Source: CAZNVB01 sp964576265
GTDB lineage: Bacteria > Acidobacteriota > Aminicenantia > Aminicenantales > UBA8522
NCBI GenBank assembly: GCA_964576265.1
Contig: CAZNVB010000129.1
Location: 1-15,654, forward strand
Direction: 5' to 3'
Length of the DNA stretch: 15,654 nucleotides
How positions within the stretch are numbered: position 1 is the stretch's first letter; every line of letters starts with the position of its first letter. Shown here one piece after another: positions 7,069 through 13,195 of the stretch. The notes below the pieces were generated by a model that was given only the letters and a program-made list of their open reading frames with translations, ran no database searches and was not told the DNA's origin. Made by a program: the position numbers and the translations under genes.

Positions 7069-8060
7069 TGAGACACCGGAAAATCAAAAACCTTCTGGGC
7101 GCTTATCTGGACAGCGAATTGAAAGATAAGGAGAGGAGCATCGTCGCTGCGCACCTTGTGACCTGTCCGGAGTGCCTCCGAGAACTTGATCGGCTGAAAG
7201 AGCTGGATGATTTCGCTCACTCCCTGTCGCCCGCTCTCCAAGAAGATAGCTATTGGGAGTCCTTCCCCTCCAGGGTAAAGACCGCGGTCGAAAGGGGATT
7301 TCTCCGGCCCCCGGAAAAGGAGGCGGCGATGTTCAAAGATTCTTTTATTGTCGGCGAAAGAAACCTGAAGCTGAAAGCGGCCGTGCTCCCGCTTTCTCTT
7401 GTCGCCCATTTCATCATCATTTCGCTGCTGGTCGTCCTTCCCCTGATGAACCCGGGCGGCCTTCCCGAAGTTCAAATTTATAGCGCCTTTCTCGCTCCCC
7501 CGCCCCCACCGCCTCCTCCACCTCCGCCTCCGGCTAAAAAGCGGTCGAGCTCCCAGGCCAAGACCAGGATTAAACCCGTTCAGGCACAGACGACGGTCGA
7601 GCCCGGCCGGCTCGTCGCTCCTGTCGAGATCCCGGAAGAGATCGCCGATGAGCAGGTCTCCGATTTCGGGGTCGAAGGCGGAGTCGAAGGCGGGGTGGAA
7701 GGCGGTGTCGTGGGCGGCGTCCTCGGCGGCGTCGTCGGAGGAGTCCTCGGCGGCGTCGTCGGGGAGGTCGAGGCTCCGGTGAGGGCAATGGGAGAGATCA
7801 AGATCCCCCGGCTGGTCAAAAAGGTCGAGCCCGTCTATCCGGAGATCGCCAGACAGGCACGGGTCGAGGGCATCGTCATCCTCGAGGCGACGACCGACAT
7901 CTATGGACGAGTCCAGCAGGTCACGGTTTTGCGCTCGATCCCGCTTCTCGACCAGGCGGCGATCGACGCCGTGCGCCAGTGGATCTACGAGCCGATGATC
8001 ATCAACGGCCGCCCGAGAGGGGTCATCTTCACAGTCACGGTCACCTTCAAGTTGAAATAA
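7068..8060 (+). CDS. Anti-sigma zinc finger / TonB fusion protein
   Basis: A 330-residue protein with domains in this order. (1) A cytoplasmic anti-sigma zinc finger (zf-HC2/ZAS type), residues 1-45, with H29, C33 and C36 in HLVTCPEC. (2) One membrane helix, about 104-127, containing S110-x3-H114, the SxxxH pattern of the TonB membrane anchor that works with ExbB-ExbD. (3) Twelve consecutive prolines (144-155), then a basic stretch. (4) Eight GVxG tetrapeptides (201-232). (5) A TonB C-terminal domain, about 245-330, with VEPVYPEIARQARVEG and a WIYEP segment. It would hold the upstream sigma factor at the membrane while its periplasmic end reaches for outer-membrane TonB-dependent receptors. 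The frame is open from a TTG at 7050, but AGGAGA eight bases before the ATG at 7068 decides the start. No exbB or exbD is in the window. Confidence 0.9.
   Translation: MRHRKIKNLLGAYLDSELKDKERSIVAAHLVTCPECLRELDRLKELDDFAHSLSPALQEDSYWESFPSRVKTAVERGFLRPPEKEAAMFKDSFIVGERNLKLKAAVLPLSLVAHFIIISLLVVLPLMNPGGLPEVQIYSAFLAPPPPPPPPPPPPAKKRSSSQAKTRIKPVQAQTTVEPGRLVAPVEIPEEIADEQVSDFGVEGGVEGGVEGGVVGGVLGGVVGGVLGGVVGEVEAPVRAMGEIKIPRLVKKVEPVYPEIARQARVEGIVILEATTDIYGRVQQVTVLRSIPLLDQAAIDAVRQWIYEPMIINGRPRGVIFTVTVTFKLK
7668..7763 (+). repeat. In-frame 12-bp tandem repeat coding for eight GVxG units
   Basis: About 96 bp of near-identical 12-mers, such as GGCGTCCTCGGC and GGCGTCGTCGGA, encode GVEG x3, GVVG, GVLG, GVVG, GVLG, GVVG within the periplasmic linker of the TonB fusion. 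The first three units are acidic (E) and the rest are hydrophobic (V/L). Repeats of this kind change copy number easily. Confidence 0.85.
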
Positions 8061-8369
8061 CCGGCCCTCTGATCATGAGCGAAAAAGATATCGCCAGAGA
8101 AATACGATAGCGACATGGCCGATCGTAAAAACAAGCCGAAAGCCCGTCCACTTAAAAGGCGACCAAATCCTGACGGAGCCCCGGAAGACGGCGGCTCTTT
8201 CTTTGATATTCACAAAGACGTTTTCGCATGAATATCGGTCGACTCAAACGGGGATTCGTCCTGACGACAGTCCGGCAAACGATTTCCCCCTGTGATCCAA
8301 CCCGGAAATCTTCAGAGACGTCCGGGCTCTGACTGAGACGTCCTCCGAAACCGAGCCCGCCCTCGTCCG
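8061..8369. other. Intergenic region between convergent transcripts, two weak stem-loops
   Basis: No convincing gene. A 6-bp stem TCTTTG/CAAAGA (8200-8205 and 8213-8218) is followed by CGTTTT and could be a weak plus-strand terminator. A second stem TCAGAG/CTCTGA (8312-8317 and 8327-8332) with a 9-nt loop lies closer to the end of the minus-strand operon. GAGACGTCC occurs twice 20 bp apart (8315 and 8335). Neither stem has a proper T-run, so termination may be factor-dependent. Confidence 0.4.
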
Positions 8370-8813
8370 TTACTTTCGACGGGGGGAGAAATACCGGGTG
8401 CGGTGCAGATGATCGACTTCCTTGATTTTAAGACGGAGAAGATAGACCAGCACGGCGATGGAGGCCCACATCCATCCCAGGAAGACAAGAATGGCTGTGC
8501 GTTCTTTTATATTCTGAGGGCCGGGGATGATTTTCTCCGGCTCGGCTTTCGCCGGAACCTCCCGGGTTTCGGGAAGAGGGCCCGCCGGCCGGTCCTGGAT
8601 CATCGGTCCTGACTGCAGGCCTGAAGAAAAGCCGTCCGCGCTAAGAACAATCCCCAGCATAAAAACAATAATCATGAATAAACCCATCCATTGGACGATA
8701 AGAAGCCCGCGGATTCTCTTTGCCGTCGGCGATGTCGAGCTTCTTCCCGGCGCGAACGGGAGATAGCGTAGCCGCATGGGAAATCGCTCGCGGGATGATC
8801 GTCGGTTGTCCAT
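8370..8813 (-). CDS. Unrecognised two-helix membrane protein, last gene of the sdh/Rieske/cytochrome b operon
   Basis: A 147-residue protein I do not recognise. It has a basic N-terminus (R-rich, 1-36), a membrane helix at about 37-58, and a loop of some 48 residues rich in P, E and K (59-106). A second helix follows at about 107-126, then a charged tail (127-147) ending in RRK. By the positive-inside rule both ends should be cytoplasmic and the loop periplasmic. There are no cysteines, no CxxCH haem site and no clear metal ligands, so it is not a cytochrome c. Its ATG shares one base with the cytochrome b stop (TGATG at 8811-8815), which ties its translation to cytochrome b and suggests an accessory or assembly subunit. 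The frame runs on upstream inside the cytochrome b gene, but that part reads as non-natural protein. Confidence 0.7.
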   Translation of the reverse strand: MDNRRSSRERFPMRLRYLPFAPGRSSTSPTAKRIRGLLIVQWMGLFMIIVFMLGIVLSADGFSSGLQSGPMIQDRPAGPLPETREVPAKAEPEKIIPGPQNIKERTAILVFLGWMWASIAVLVYLLRLKIKEVDHLHRTRYFSPRRK

Positions 8814-9892
8814 CAGCCCATCAAACTCCAAACGCTCATGGCCACGGCATAGGCGAGGAGAGCGAAGGCGGCGACCGTGATCATCTTGCCTTTGCGCTCG
8901 GCCGGCCGGTTGTCGATGAGCGGAAGAAAAAAGAACAGGACGCCCGCGAAGAGGATGAGCAGCACGGCCACCGTATCCCCGTTGACGAACAGGATTTTCG
9001 CCGGAAAGATTTTGAGGGTCTGGAATAAAAAGAGAAAATACCACTCCGGCTTAATGCCTTCGGGAGCGGGGGCCATCAGGTCGGCCGATTTCCCCAATGA
9101 GGGCGGAAAAAGAACCGCCAGAGTCATCAGCGCTCCGAAGAGAACCAGCCAGACCGTCATTTCCCGTAAGACAAAGTTCGGCCAAAACGGCAGCGCCTGC
9201 CCGGCCTCCCGCTCTTCGTCCGCCCCGACAGGAAGGCTCATTCCGTGCTTCTGAATGAGGAAAACGTGCGCCGCAAGAAAGGCAAGAAGAAGAAGCGGCA
9301 GGATGCAGACATGAAAGCTGAAGAAGCGCGTCAGCGTGTCGGCCGAAACATCCTCGCCCCCTCGCAGGAACCTGGTCACCCAGGCCCCAACGACCGGAAT
9401 CGAGCGCGGAATATCTGTTCCGACTTTTGTCGCGGCCAGAGAGAGGTCGTCCCATGGAAGGAGGTAGCCGGTAAAGCCGAAGAAAAGCGTCAGGGCAAGC
9501 AGGAGCGCACCGCTCATCCAGGTCAACTCGCGCGGCCGGCGGTAGGACTTGATGATCCAGATGCTGAGGAGATGGATGAAGACAAAGGCGATCATGAACG
9601 TCGCCGACCAGGAATGGACGGAGCGAAGGATCCAGCCCAGCGGGACCTGGGTCATGATCCGGCCGACGCTGGCATTCGCTTCCTCGAGCGTCGGCTGGTA
9701 ATAAAATGTCAGGATGATGCCGGTCACCACCTGAAGGGCGAAAAAGAGCAGGATGATGCTTCCGGTATACGTCCATATCGTATGCCGGTTCTGGGAAACG
9801 GTTTTATGACTCAGAAAATCCATGACGGCGCCGAGGCCGAGGCGCTCTTCAAACCATTCCCGGAGGACGCGACCGACCGGACCCAAGTTCAT
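8813..9892 (-). CDS. qcrB: Cytochrome b, b6-type fused with subunit IV, of a Rieske/cytochrome b complex
   Basis: Membrane subunit that oxidises quinol and carries electrons across the membrane on two b haems. The 359 residues form about seven helices: four as in cytochrome b6 and three as in subunit IV, joined in one chain. Haem ligands are H93 and H107 in helix B (13 residues between) and H194 and H209 in helix D (14 between, the b6-type spacing). The quinol-oxidation motif PEWY is at 282-285, and GYLLPWDD (142-149) is the usual segment after helix C. At the position where b6 and Bacillus QcrB carry a cysteine for the extra covalent haem (near 41-43), this protein reads WTYTGS and lacks it. 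The ATG overlaps the Rieske stop as ATGA. No cytochrome c1 or f gene accompanies it. Confidence 0.95.
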   Translation of the reverse strand: MNLGPVGRVLREWFEERLGLGAVMDFLSHKTVSQNRHTIWTYTGSIILLFFALQVVTGIILTFYYQPTLEEANASVGRIMTQVPLGWILRSVHSWSATFMIAFVFIHLLSIWIIKSYRRPRELTWMSGALLLALTLFFGFTGYLLPWDDLSLAATKVGTDIPRSIPVVGAWVTRFLRGGEDVSADTLTRFFSFHVCILPLLLLAFLAAHVFLIQKHGMSLPVGADEEREAGQALPFWPNFVLREMTVWLVLFGALMTLAVLFPPSLGKSADLMAPAPEGIKPEWYFLFLFQTLKIFPAKILFVNGDTVAVLLILFAGVLFFFLPLIDNRPAERKGKMITVAAFALLAYAVAMSVWSLMG

Positions 9893-10338
9893 GCCGTCCC
9901 TTCTTTCTTGATGATCAGACTTTCGCCCTCGATGGCGACGATTAACCGGCGGAGAGGCTTGGGGGGCGGCCCCGCGATATTGACGCCGTTTTCGTCATAC
10001 CAGCCATCATGGCAGGCGCAGAAGAATTTCTTCTGGTCGGGAAGATAGGTAACGTTGCAATCGAGGTGCGTACAGACGCCGACAAAGGCGGTCATTTCTC
10101 CATCGTCCGCCTTTTTCAGAAGTCCCGGCTTGCTCCCCCAGGAGAACATCTTGACCGAGCCGGGATCGACGGAACCGTAATCCGCAAGTGGAAGAACGAC
10201 CTGGTCGGGCTCCGGAGTCGGCGGGAAAAGAAGCTTGATGACGGGGTAAAGAAAGGACCCCGCCAGGGCGGCCAGCCAGCCGCCGAGGAGGCCGTTCAAA
10301 AACTTCCTCCTGCTAAAAAGAGATTGCTTGAGCTTCAT
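9889..10338 (-). CDS. qcrA: Rieske [2Fe-2S] iron-sulfur protein, Tat-exported
   Basis: Takes one electron from quinol at cytochrome b and passes it to a c-type carrier. A 149-residue protein with a twin-arginine signal-anchor, SRRKFL at 9-14, followed by a helix at about 16-36. This fits Tat export of the folded cluster domain and membrane anchoring. Cluster ligands are C89 and H91 in CTHLDC and C107 and H110... more exactly C107, C109 and H110 in CACHDG, where C94 and C109 would form the stabilising disulfide and C107 and H110 bind iron. The second box reads CACHDGWYD rather than the common CPCHGS, and the Pro-loop is GPPPKPL. The ATG follows sdhB by a single base, and AAGAGAT is a modest ribosome site. 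Start choice is firm because the Tat motif follows directly. Confidence 0.95.
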   Translation of the reverse strand: MKLKQSLFSRRKFLNGLLGGWLAALAGSFLYPVIKLLFPPTPEPDQVVLPLADYGSVDPGSVKMFSWGSKPGLLKKADDGEMTAFVGVCTHLDCNVTYLPDQKKFFCACHDGWYDENGVNIAGPPPKPLRRLIVAIEGESLIIKKEGTA

Positions 10339-10339
10339 A

Positions 10340-11062
10340 TCATGATCTCTTGAAAAGACTCTTCAATTTTCCCCAGACCAGCCTCCTCCTCAGCCCCTCG
10401 ATTCCGTCCGCAGGCCGGACCTGGCGGGGGCAGACCTCGTTGCAGCGGAAAACCGTGTCGCATCCCCACACCCCGGCCTCTGTGTTCACCCGCGACCAGC
10501 GCTTGTATCCCCTGTGGTCTCGCGGGTCCCGGACAAAACGGTAGAGCTTGGCCAGGGCGGCCGGTCCGAGATAGCGGTCATCCCTGGAGACGACCGGACA
10601 GGCGGCGTAGCAACAGCCGCACATGATGCAGTTGACATACCGGTCGATTTTCTCCATCTCGCGGTCTTCGACGCGATGTTCCTTCTCTGGCAGTTCGGCT
10701 CCAGGAACGAGATAAGGCTCGACGGCACGGAGGGCCTGCCAGAACGGCTCCATATCGACGATCAGATCCTTCTGGATTTCCAGGTTGGGAAGGGGCTCCA
10801 CGACGATCAGGGAGGAGCCCAGCGACTCAAGCATCGCCCGGCAGGCGAGATCGAACCTCCCGTTGATCACCATGCCGCACGATCCGCAAACCGCCTCCCG
10901 GCAACTGTAGCGGAAAGAGAGCGTGCAATCCTGGTCGTTCCGGATATCCATCAAAGCTTCGAGGATCGATTTTTTCTCGCCCGGCTCGTAGAGAAAATCC
11001 TCGAACCGGGGACAATCGTCCTCGAGAGGGTCAAAGCGGAGAATGCGGAAGGTGTAGATCAT
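10340..11062 (-). CDS. sdhB: Succinate dehydrogenase / fumarate reductase iron-sulfur subunit
   Basis: Carries electrons from the flavin of SdhA to the quinone site. The 240 residues hold all cluster ligands. The [2Fe-2S] cluster uses C54, C59, C62 and C74 (SCREAVCGSCGM). The [4Fe-4S] cluster uses C145, C148, C151 and C211 (CIMCGCCYAACP and the final CP motif). The [3Fe-4S] cluster uses C155, C201 and C207 (CDTVFRCNEVCP). Length and spacing are normal for the family. It begins 12 bp after sdhA. Direction of the reaction cannot be read from this subunit; the neighbouring quinol-oxidising complex favours succinate oxidation. Confidence 0.97.
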   Translation of the reverse strand: MIYTFRILRFDPLEDDCPRFEDFLYEPGEKKSILEALMDIRNDQDCTLSFRYSCREAVCGSCGMVINGRFDLACRAMLESLGSSLIVVEPLPNLEIQKDLIVDMEPFWQALRAVEPYLVPGAELPEKEHRVEDREMEKIDRYVNCIMCGCCYAACPVVSRDDRYLGPAALAKLYRFVRDPRDHRGYKRWSRVNTEAGVWGCDTVFRCNEVCPRQVRPADGIEGLRRRLVWGKLKSLFKRS

Positions 11063-11074
11063 TTCGATTTCATC

Positions 11075-12772
11075 TCAATACGTTCTCTTCTCCGGCCGGT
11101 ACTTCGTGATCCTGACCGGACGAAAGCTGATCTCGGGTTTTCCGTCTCGAAGAGCGATCAAAGTATGTTTGAGCCAGCGGGAGTCGTCGCGGACAGGAAA
11201 ATCAAGACGGTAATGAGAGCCCCTTGTCTCCTCGCGCTCGAGCGCTCCGAGAGCGATGACTTCGCTTAGATCGACCATGTAGCCGAACTCGATCAGGTTG
11301 ACGATGGCCTGGCTGAAGCGGAGGCATTTTCCCGAAACAAAGGCCCGGCCGTAATCCTCCCGGATTTCCCGAATGGTCTCGATCGCCTCCCTGAGCGTCG
11401 ATCGATCTCTGAAAATTCCGACTTTTTCGCTCATCACGACCTTGAGATTGTTGAGCAGGTGATGAGCCCGGTAGCCCTGAGAGCGGCTGATCCATCCCTG
11501 CACTTTCTCTTTCTCGGCCAGCGCTTCCTCGGCCAGTAACTTCTCGCCGGGATCTTTCTTTTCCAGGCCGGCGACAAAGCGGGAGGCTTCCCGGCCGGCG
11601 ATCTGACCGAAGACGACAGTTTCGAGCAAGGAATTCCCTCCCAAGCGATTGGCGCCGTGAACGCTGACGCAGGCGCATTCCCCGGCGGCGAAAAAACCGG
11701 CGAGCGGCGAGGCGCAGCGTTCATCGACATCGATTCCGCCCATCGAATAGTGCTGGGCCGGCTGAACCGGTATGGGCTGCTCGACCGGGTCAATCCCGGC
11801 AAATTTGAGACAGATCTCGCGCACGGACGGCAGGCGCTTGTTGATTTTCTTCTCCCCTAGATGTCGAAGATCCAGGTGAACATATTCTCCTTCAAAGCCG
11901 TTCCCTTTTTGGATTTCCGTCTGGATGGCCCGAGCGACGATATCGCGTGGAGCAAGTTCCATGGACGTGGCCGCATAATCCGCCATGAACCGCCGGCCTT
12001 GATTGTTGACAAGGTATCCGCCCTCCCCCCTCGCGCCTTCAGTGATCAGGATATTTTTCGGGTAAATGGACGTCGGATGGAACTGGACGAACTCCATGTC
12101 TTTGAGCGGGACACCGGCGCGATAGGCCATGCCGATCCCGCTCCCGTGGTTGATGTAGGCGTTGGTCGTCCTGAGGTAGACCCGGCCGTAGCCTCCGGTA
12201 GCGAAGATCACGGCCCGCGAACGGATGGGAAGAATCTCGCCGCTCGGAAGGTCATAGACAACGACGCCCACGCAGCGCCCGCCTTCCACAACGAGCTTTG
12301 TGACCAGCGCTTCGCTGTAAATTTTAACCTGCTTCCTCAGCGCCTGCTCAAAAAGCGTCTGGACGATCACCAGGCCGGTCCGGTCAGCGGCATAGCAGGC
12401 GCGGGGGAATCCCGCCCCTCCGAAAGGCCGCTGGGCGATGAGACCGCCGGGGAAACGGCTGAAGGGAACGCCCAGGTGTTCGAGCTCGTAGATCGAGGGA
12501 ATCGCCTGGCGGCAGAGAAGCTCAGCGGCGTCCTGATCGGCCAAGTAGTCGCTCCCCTTGATCGTATCAAAGGCGTGCCGTTCCCAGGTATCGTCCCGGC
12601 CATCGGGATTATTTCCCAGGGCGGCATTGATTCCGCCTTGGGCCGCCACCGAATGAGAGCGCAGCGGATGGACCCGGGAAACGACGGCCACGGAGAGCTT
12701 TGGATCGGCGGCCAGGACGGCGGAAAGACCGGCCAGACCGCCGCCGACAACCAGGATGTCGTGTGCGATCAT
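11075..12772 (-). CDS. sdhA: Succinate dehydrogenase / fumarate reductase flavoprotein subunit
   Basis: Interconverts succinate and fumarate with covalent FAD, on the cytoplasmic side in the usual arrangement. The 565 residues start MIAHDILVVGGGLAGL, a dinucleotide-binding fold. H40 in RSHSVAAQGG is the expected covalent FAD attachment residue. Active-site motifs present are HPT (H232), TEGARGEGG (E245, R248), PRDIVAR (R276), HYSMGG (H341) and HGANRLGGNSLLE (R376). The frame stays open 24 codons further upstream, but those overlap sdhC. The ATG at 12772 shares one base with the sdhC stop (TGATG) and has AGGA before it, so it is taken as the start. A short helical C-terminal region (about 430-565) is family-typical. 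Confidence 0.97.
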   Translation of the reverse strand: MIAHDILVVGGGLAGLSAVLAADPKLSVAVVSRVHPLRSHSVAAQGGINAALGNNPDGRDDTWERHAFDTIKGSDYLADQDAAELLCRQAIPSIYELEHLGVPFSRFPGGLIAQRPFGGAGFPRACYAADRTGLVIVQTLFEQALRKQVKIYSEALVTKLVVEGGRCVGVVVYDLPSGEILPIRSRAVIFATGGYGRVYLRTTNAYINHGSGIGMAYRAGVPLKDMEFVQFHPTSIYPKNILITEGARGEGGYLVNNQGRRFMADYAATSMELAPRDIVARAIQTEIQKGNGFEGEYVHLDLRHLGEKKINKRLPSVREICLKFAGIDPVEQPIPVQPAQHYSMGGIDVDERCASPLAGFFAAGECACVSVHGANRLGGNSLLETVVFGQIAGREASRFVAGLEKKDPGEKLLAEEALAEKEKVQGWISRSQGYRAHHLLNNLKVVMSEKVGIFRDRSTLREAIETIREIREDYGRAFVSGKCLRFSQAIVNLIEFGYMVDLSEVIALGALEREETRGSHYRLDFPVRDDSRWLKHTLIALRDGKPEISFRPVRITKYRPEKRTY

Positions 12773-13080
12773 CAATAATTCCTGGTGAAATAAACGACGA
12801 GAAGGGCTCCGCTGAGGATGACGCCGAGCGAGGTAAAAAGCCAAAAAAGAAGCTTTTCCTTTTTTACCCCGCAGTCGATGATCACCGTCCGCAATCCGTA
12901 GAGGGCATGAAAGACGACCGCGATAATAAGCAGCGTATCCATCAGTGCGTTGGTATGAAGAACCAGAGCCCAGTCGGGCTTCTGATCCTTGGTCCTGAGA
13001 AAAAAGGATGTCAGAAATTTTACCCCCAGGAGCACGATGAGCGCCAAACCCGAAAGACGATGGAAAACCCAGACAAACAT
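12772..13080 (-). CDS. sdhC: Succinate dehydrogenase cytochrome b556-type membrane anchor, short single subunit
   Basis: A 102-residue protein with three membrane helices (about 4-28, 46-68 and 77-97). FHRLSGLAL (6-14) is the SdhC quinone-site HRxSG/HRxTG pattern, and HALYGLRTVIID (58-69) matches the SdhC segment holding the haem-ligand histidine (H58) and the conserved R and D. It should anchor SdhAB and bind quinone and possibly one haem b. The ATG at 13080 has AAGGGAAAG before it. It is the first gene of the operon, and no second anchor (sdhD) lies in the 88 bp upstream or between the following genes. So either it works as a homodimer, or a partner is encoded elsewhere. Confidence 0.88.
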   Translation of the reverse strand: MFVWVFHRLSGLALIVLLGVKFLTSFFLRTKDQKPDWALVLHTNALMDTLLIIAVVFHALYGLRTVIIDCGVKKEKLLFWLFTSLGVILSGALLVVYFTRNY

Positions 13081-13105
13081 CGGACTTTCCCTTTCTGAAA
13101 GACTA

Positions 13106-13135
13106 TTTTTACTTAAATCACAAAAACAATGTCAA
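13106..13135 (-). promoter_or_regulatory. Sigma-70 type promoter for the sdh/Rieske/cytochrome b operon
   Basis: On the minus strand a perfect -35 TTGACA (13135-13130), an 18-bp A/T-rich spacer and TAAAAA (13111-13106, 4/6) as the -10. The start would be near 13099, leaving about 19 nt of leader that contains the sdhC ribosome site. Confidence 0.5.
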
Positions 13136-13164
13136 GAACAATCGTTTTCTCCTTTATCTTGACA
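13130..13164. promoter_or_regulatory. 8-bp inverted repeat TGTCAAGA...TCTTGACA linking two divergent promoters
   Basis: TGTCAAGA (13130-13137) and TCTTGACA (13157-13164) are perfect inverted copies 19 bp apart in the intergenic region between the sdh operon and the ABC transporter. Each arm contains a consensus -35 TTGACA facing its own gene. It may simply be two -35 boxes back to back, or also a shared operator. Confidence 0.55.
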
Positions 13165-13187
13165 CTCGATGAACCCTCTGATAGAAA
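13159..13187 (+). promoter_or_regulatory. Candidate promoter for the sugar ABC transporter genes
   Basis: A perfect -35 TTGACA (13159-13164), 17-bp spacer and TAGAAA (13182-13187, 4/6). The start would be near 13194, two bases before the ATG at 13196, so the message would be nearly leaderless. It also argues against the earlier ATG at 13169, which would lie inside the promoter. Confidence 0.4.
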
Positions 13188-13195
13188 GAAAAGCC

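Noticed and set aside
7497..7532. CCN-rich tract as a possible simple-sequence or CRISPR-like element
   Set aside because: It is an in-frame run of 12 proline codons in the TonB periplasmic linker; no spacer-repeat structure exists anywhere in the window.
7570..7819. Arg/Pro-rich and Thr/Pro-rich frames opposite the GVxG repeat
   Set aside because: They are only the reverse-strand reading of the 12-bp tandem repeat.
8115..8332. Two short frames joined by ATGA (38 codons at 8115-8231 and 34 codons at 8228-8332)
   Set aside because: Neither has a ribosome site or recognisable sequence, both overlap the weak stem-loops, and frames this short arise by chance in GC-rich intergenic DNA.
9245..10048. 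A 267-codon plus-strand open frame opposite the cytochrome b and Rieske genes
   Set aside because: It reads as highly charged low-information sequence and lies antisense to two securely identified genes.
11861..12778. A 305-codon plus-strand open frame opposite sdhA
   Set aside because: It is antisense to a gene with every catalytic motif intact, and its sequence shows no domain or composition typical of a real protein.
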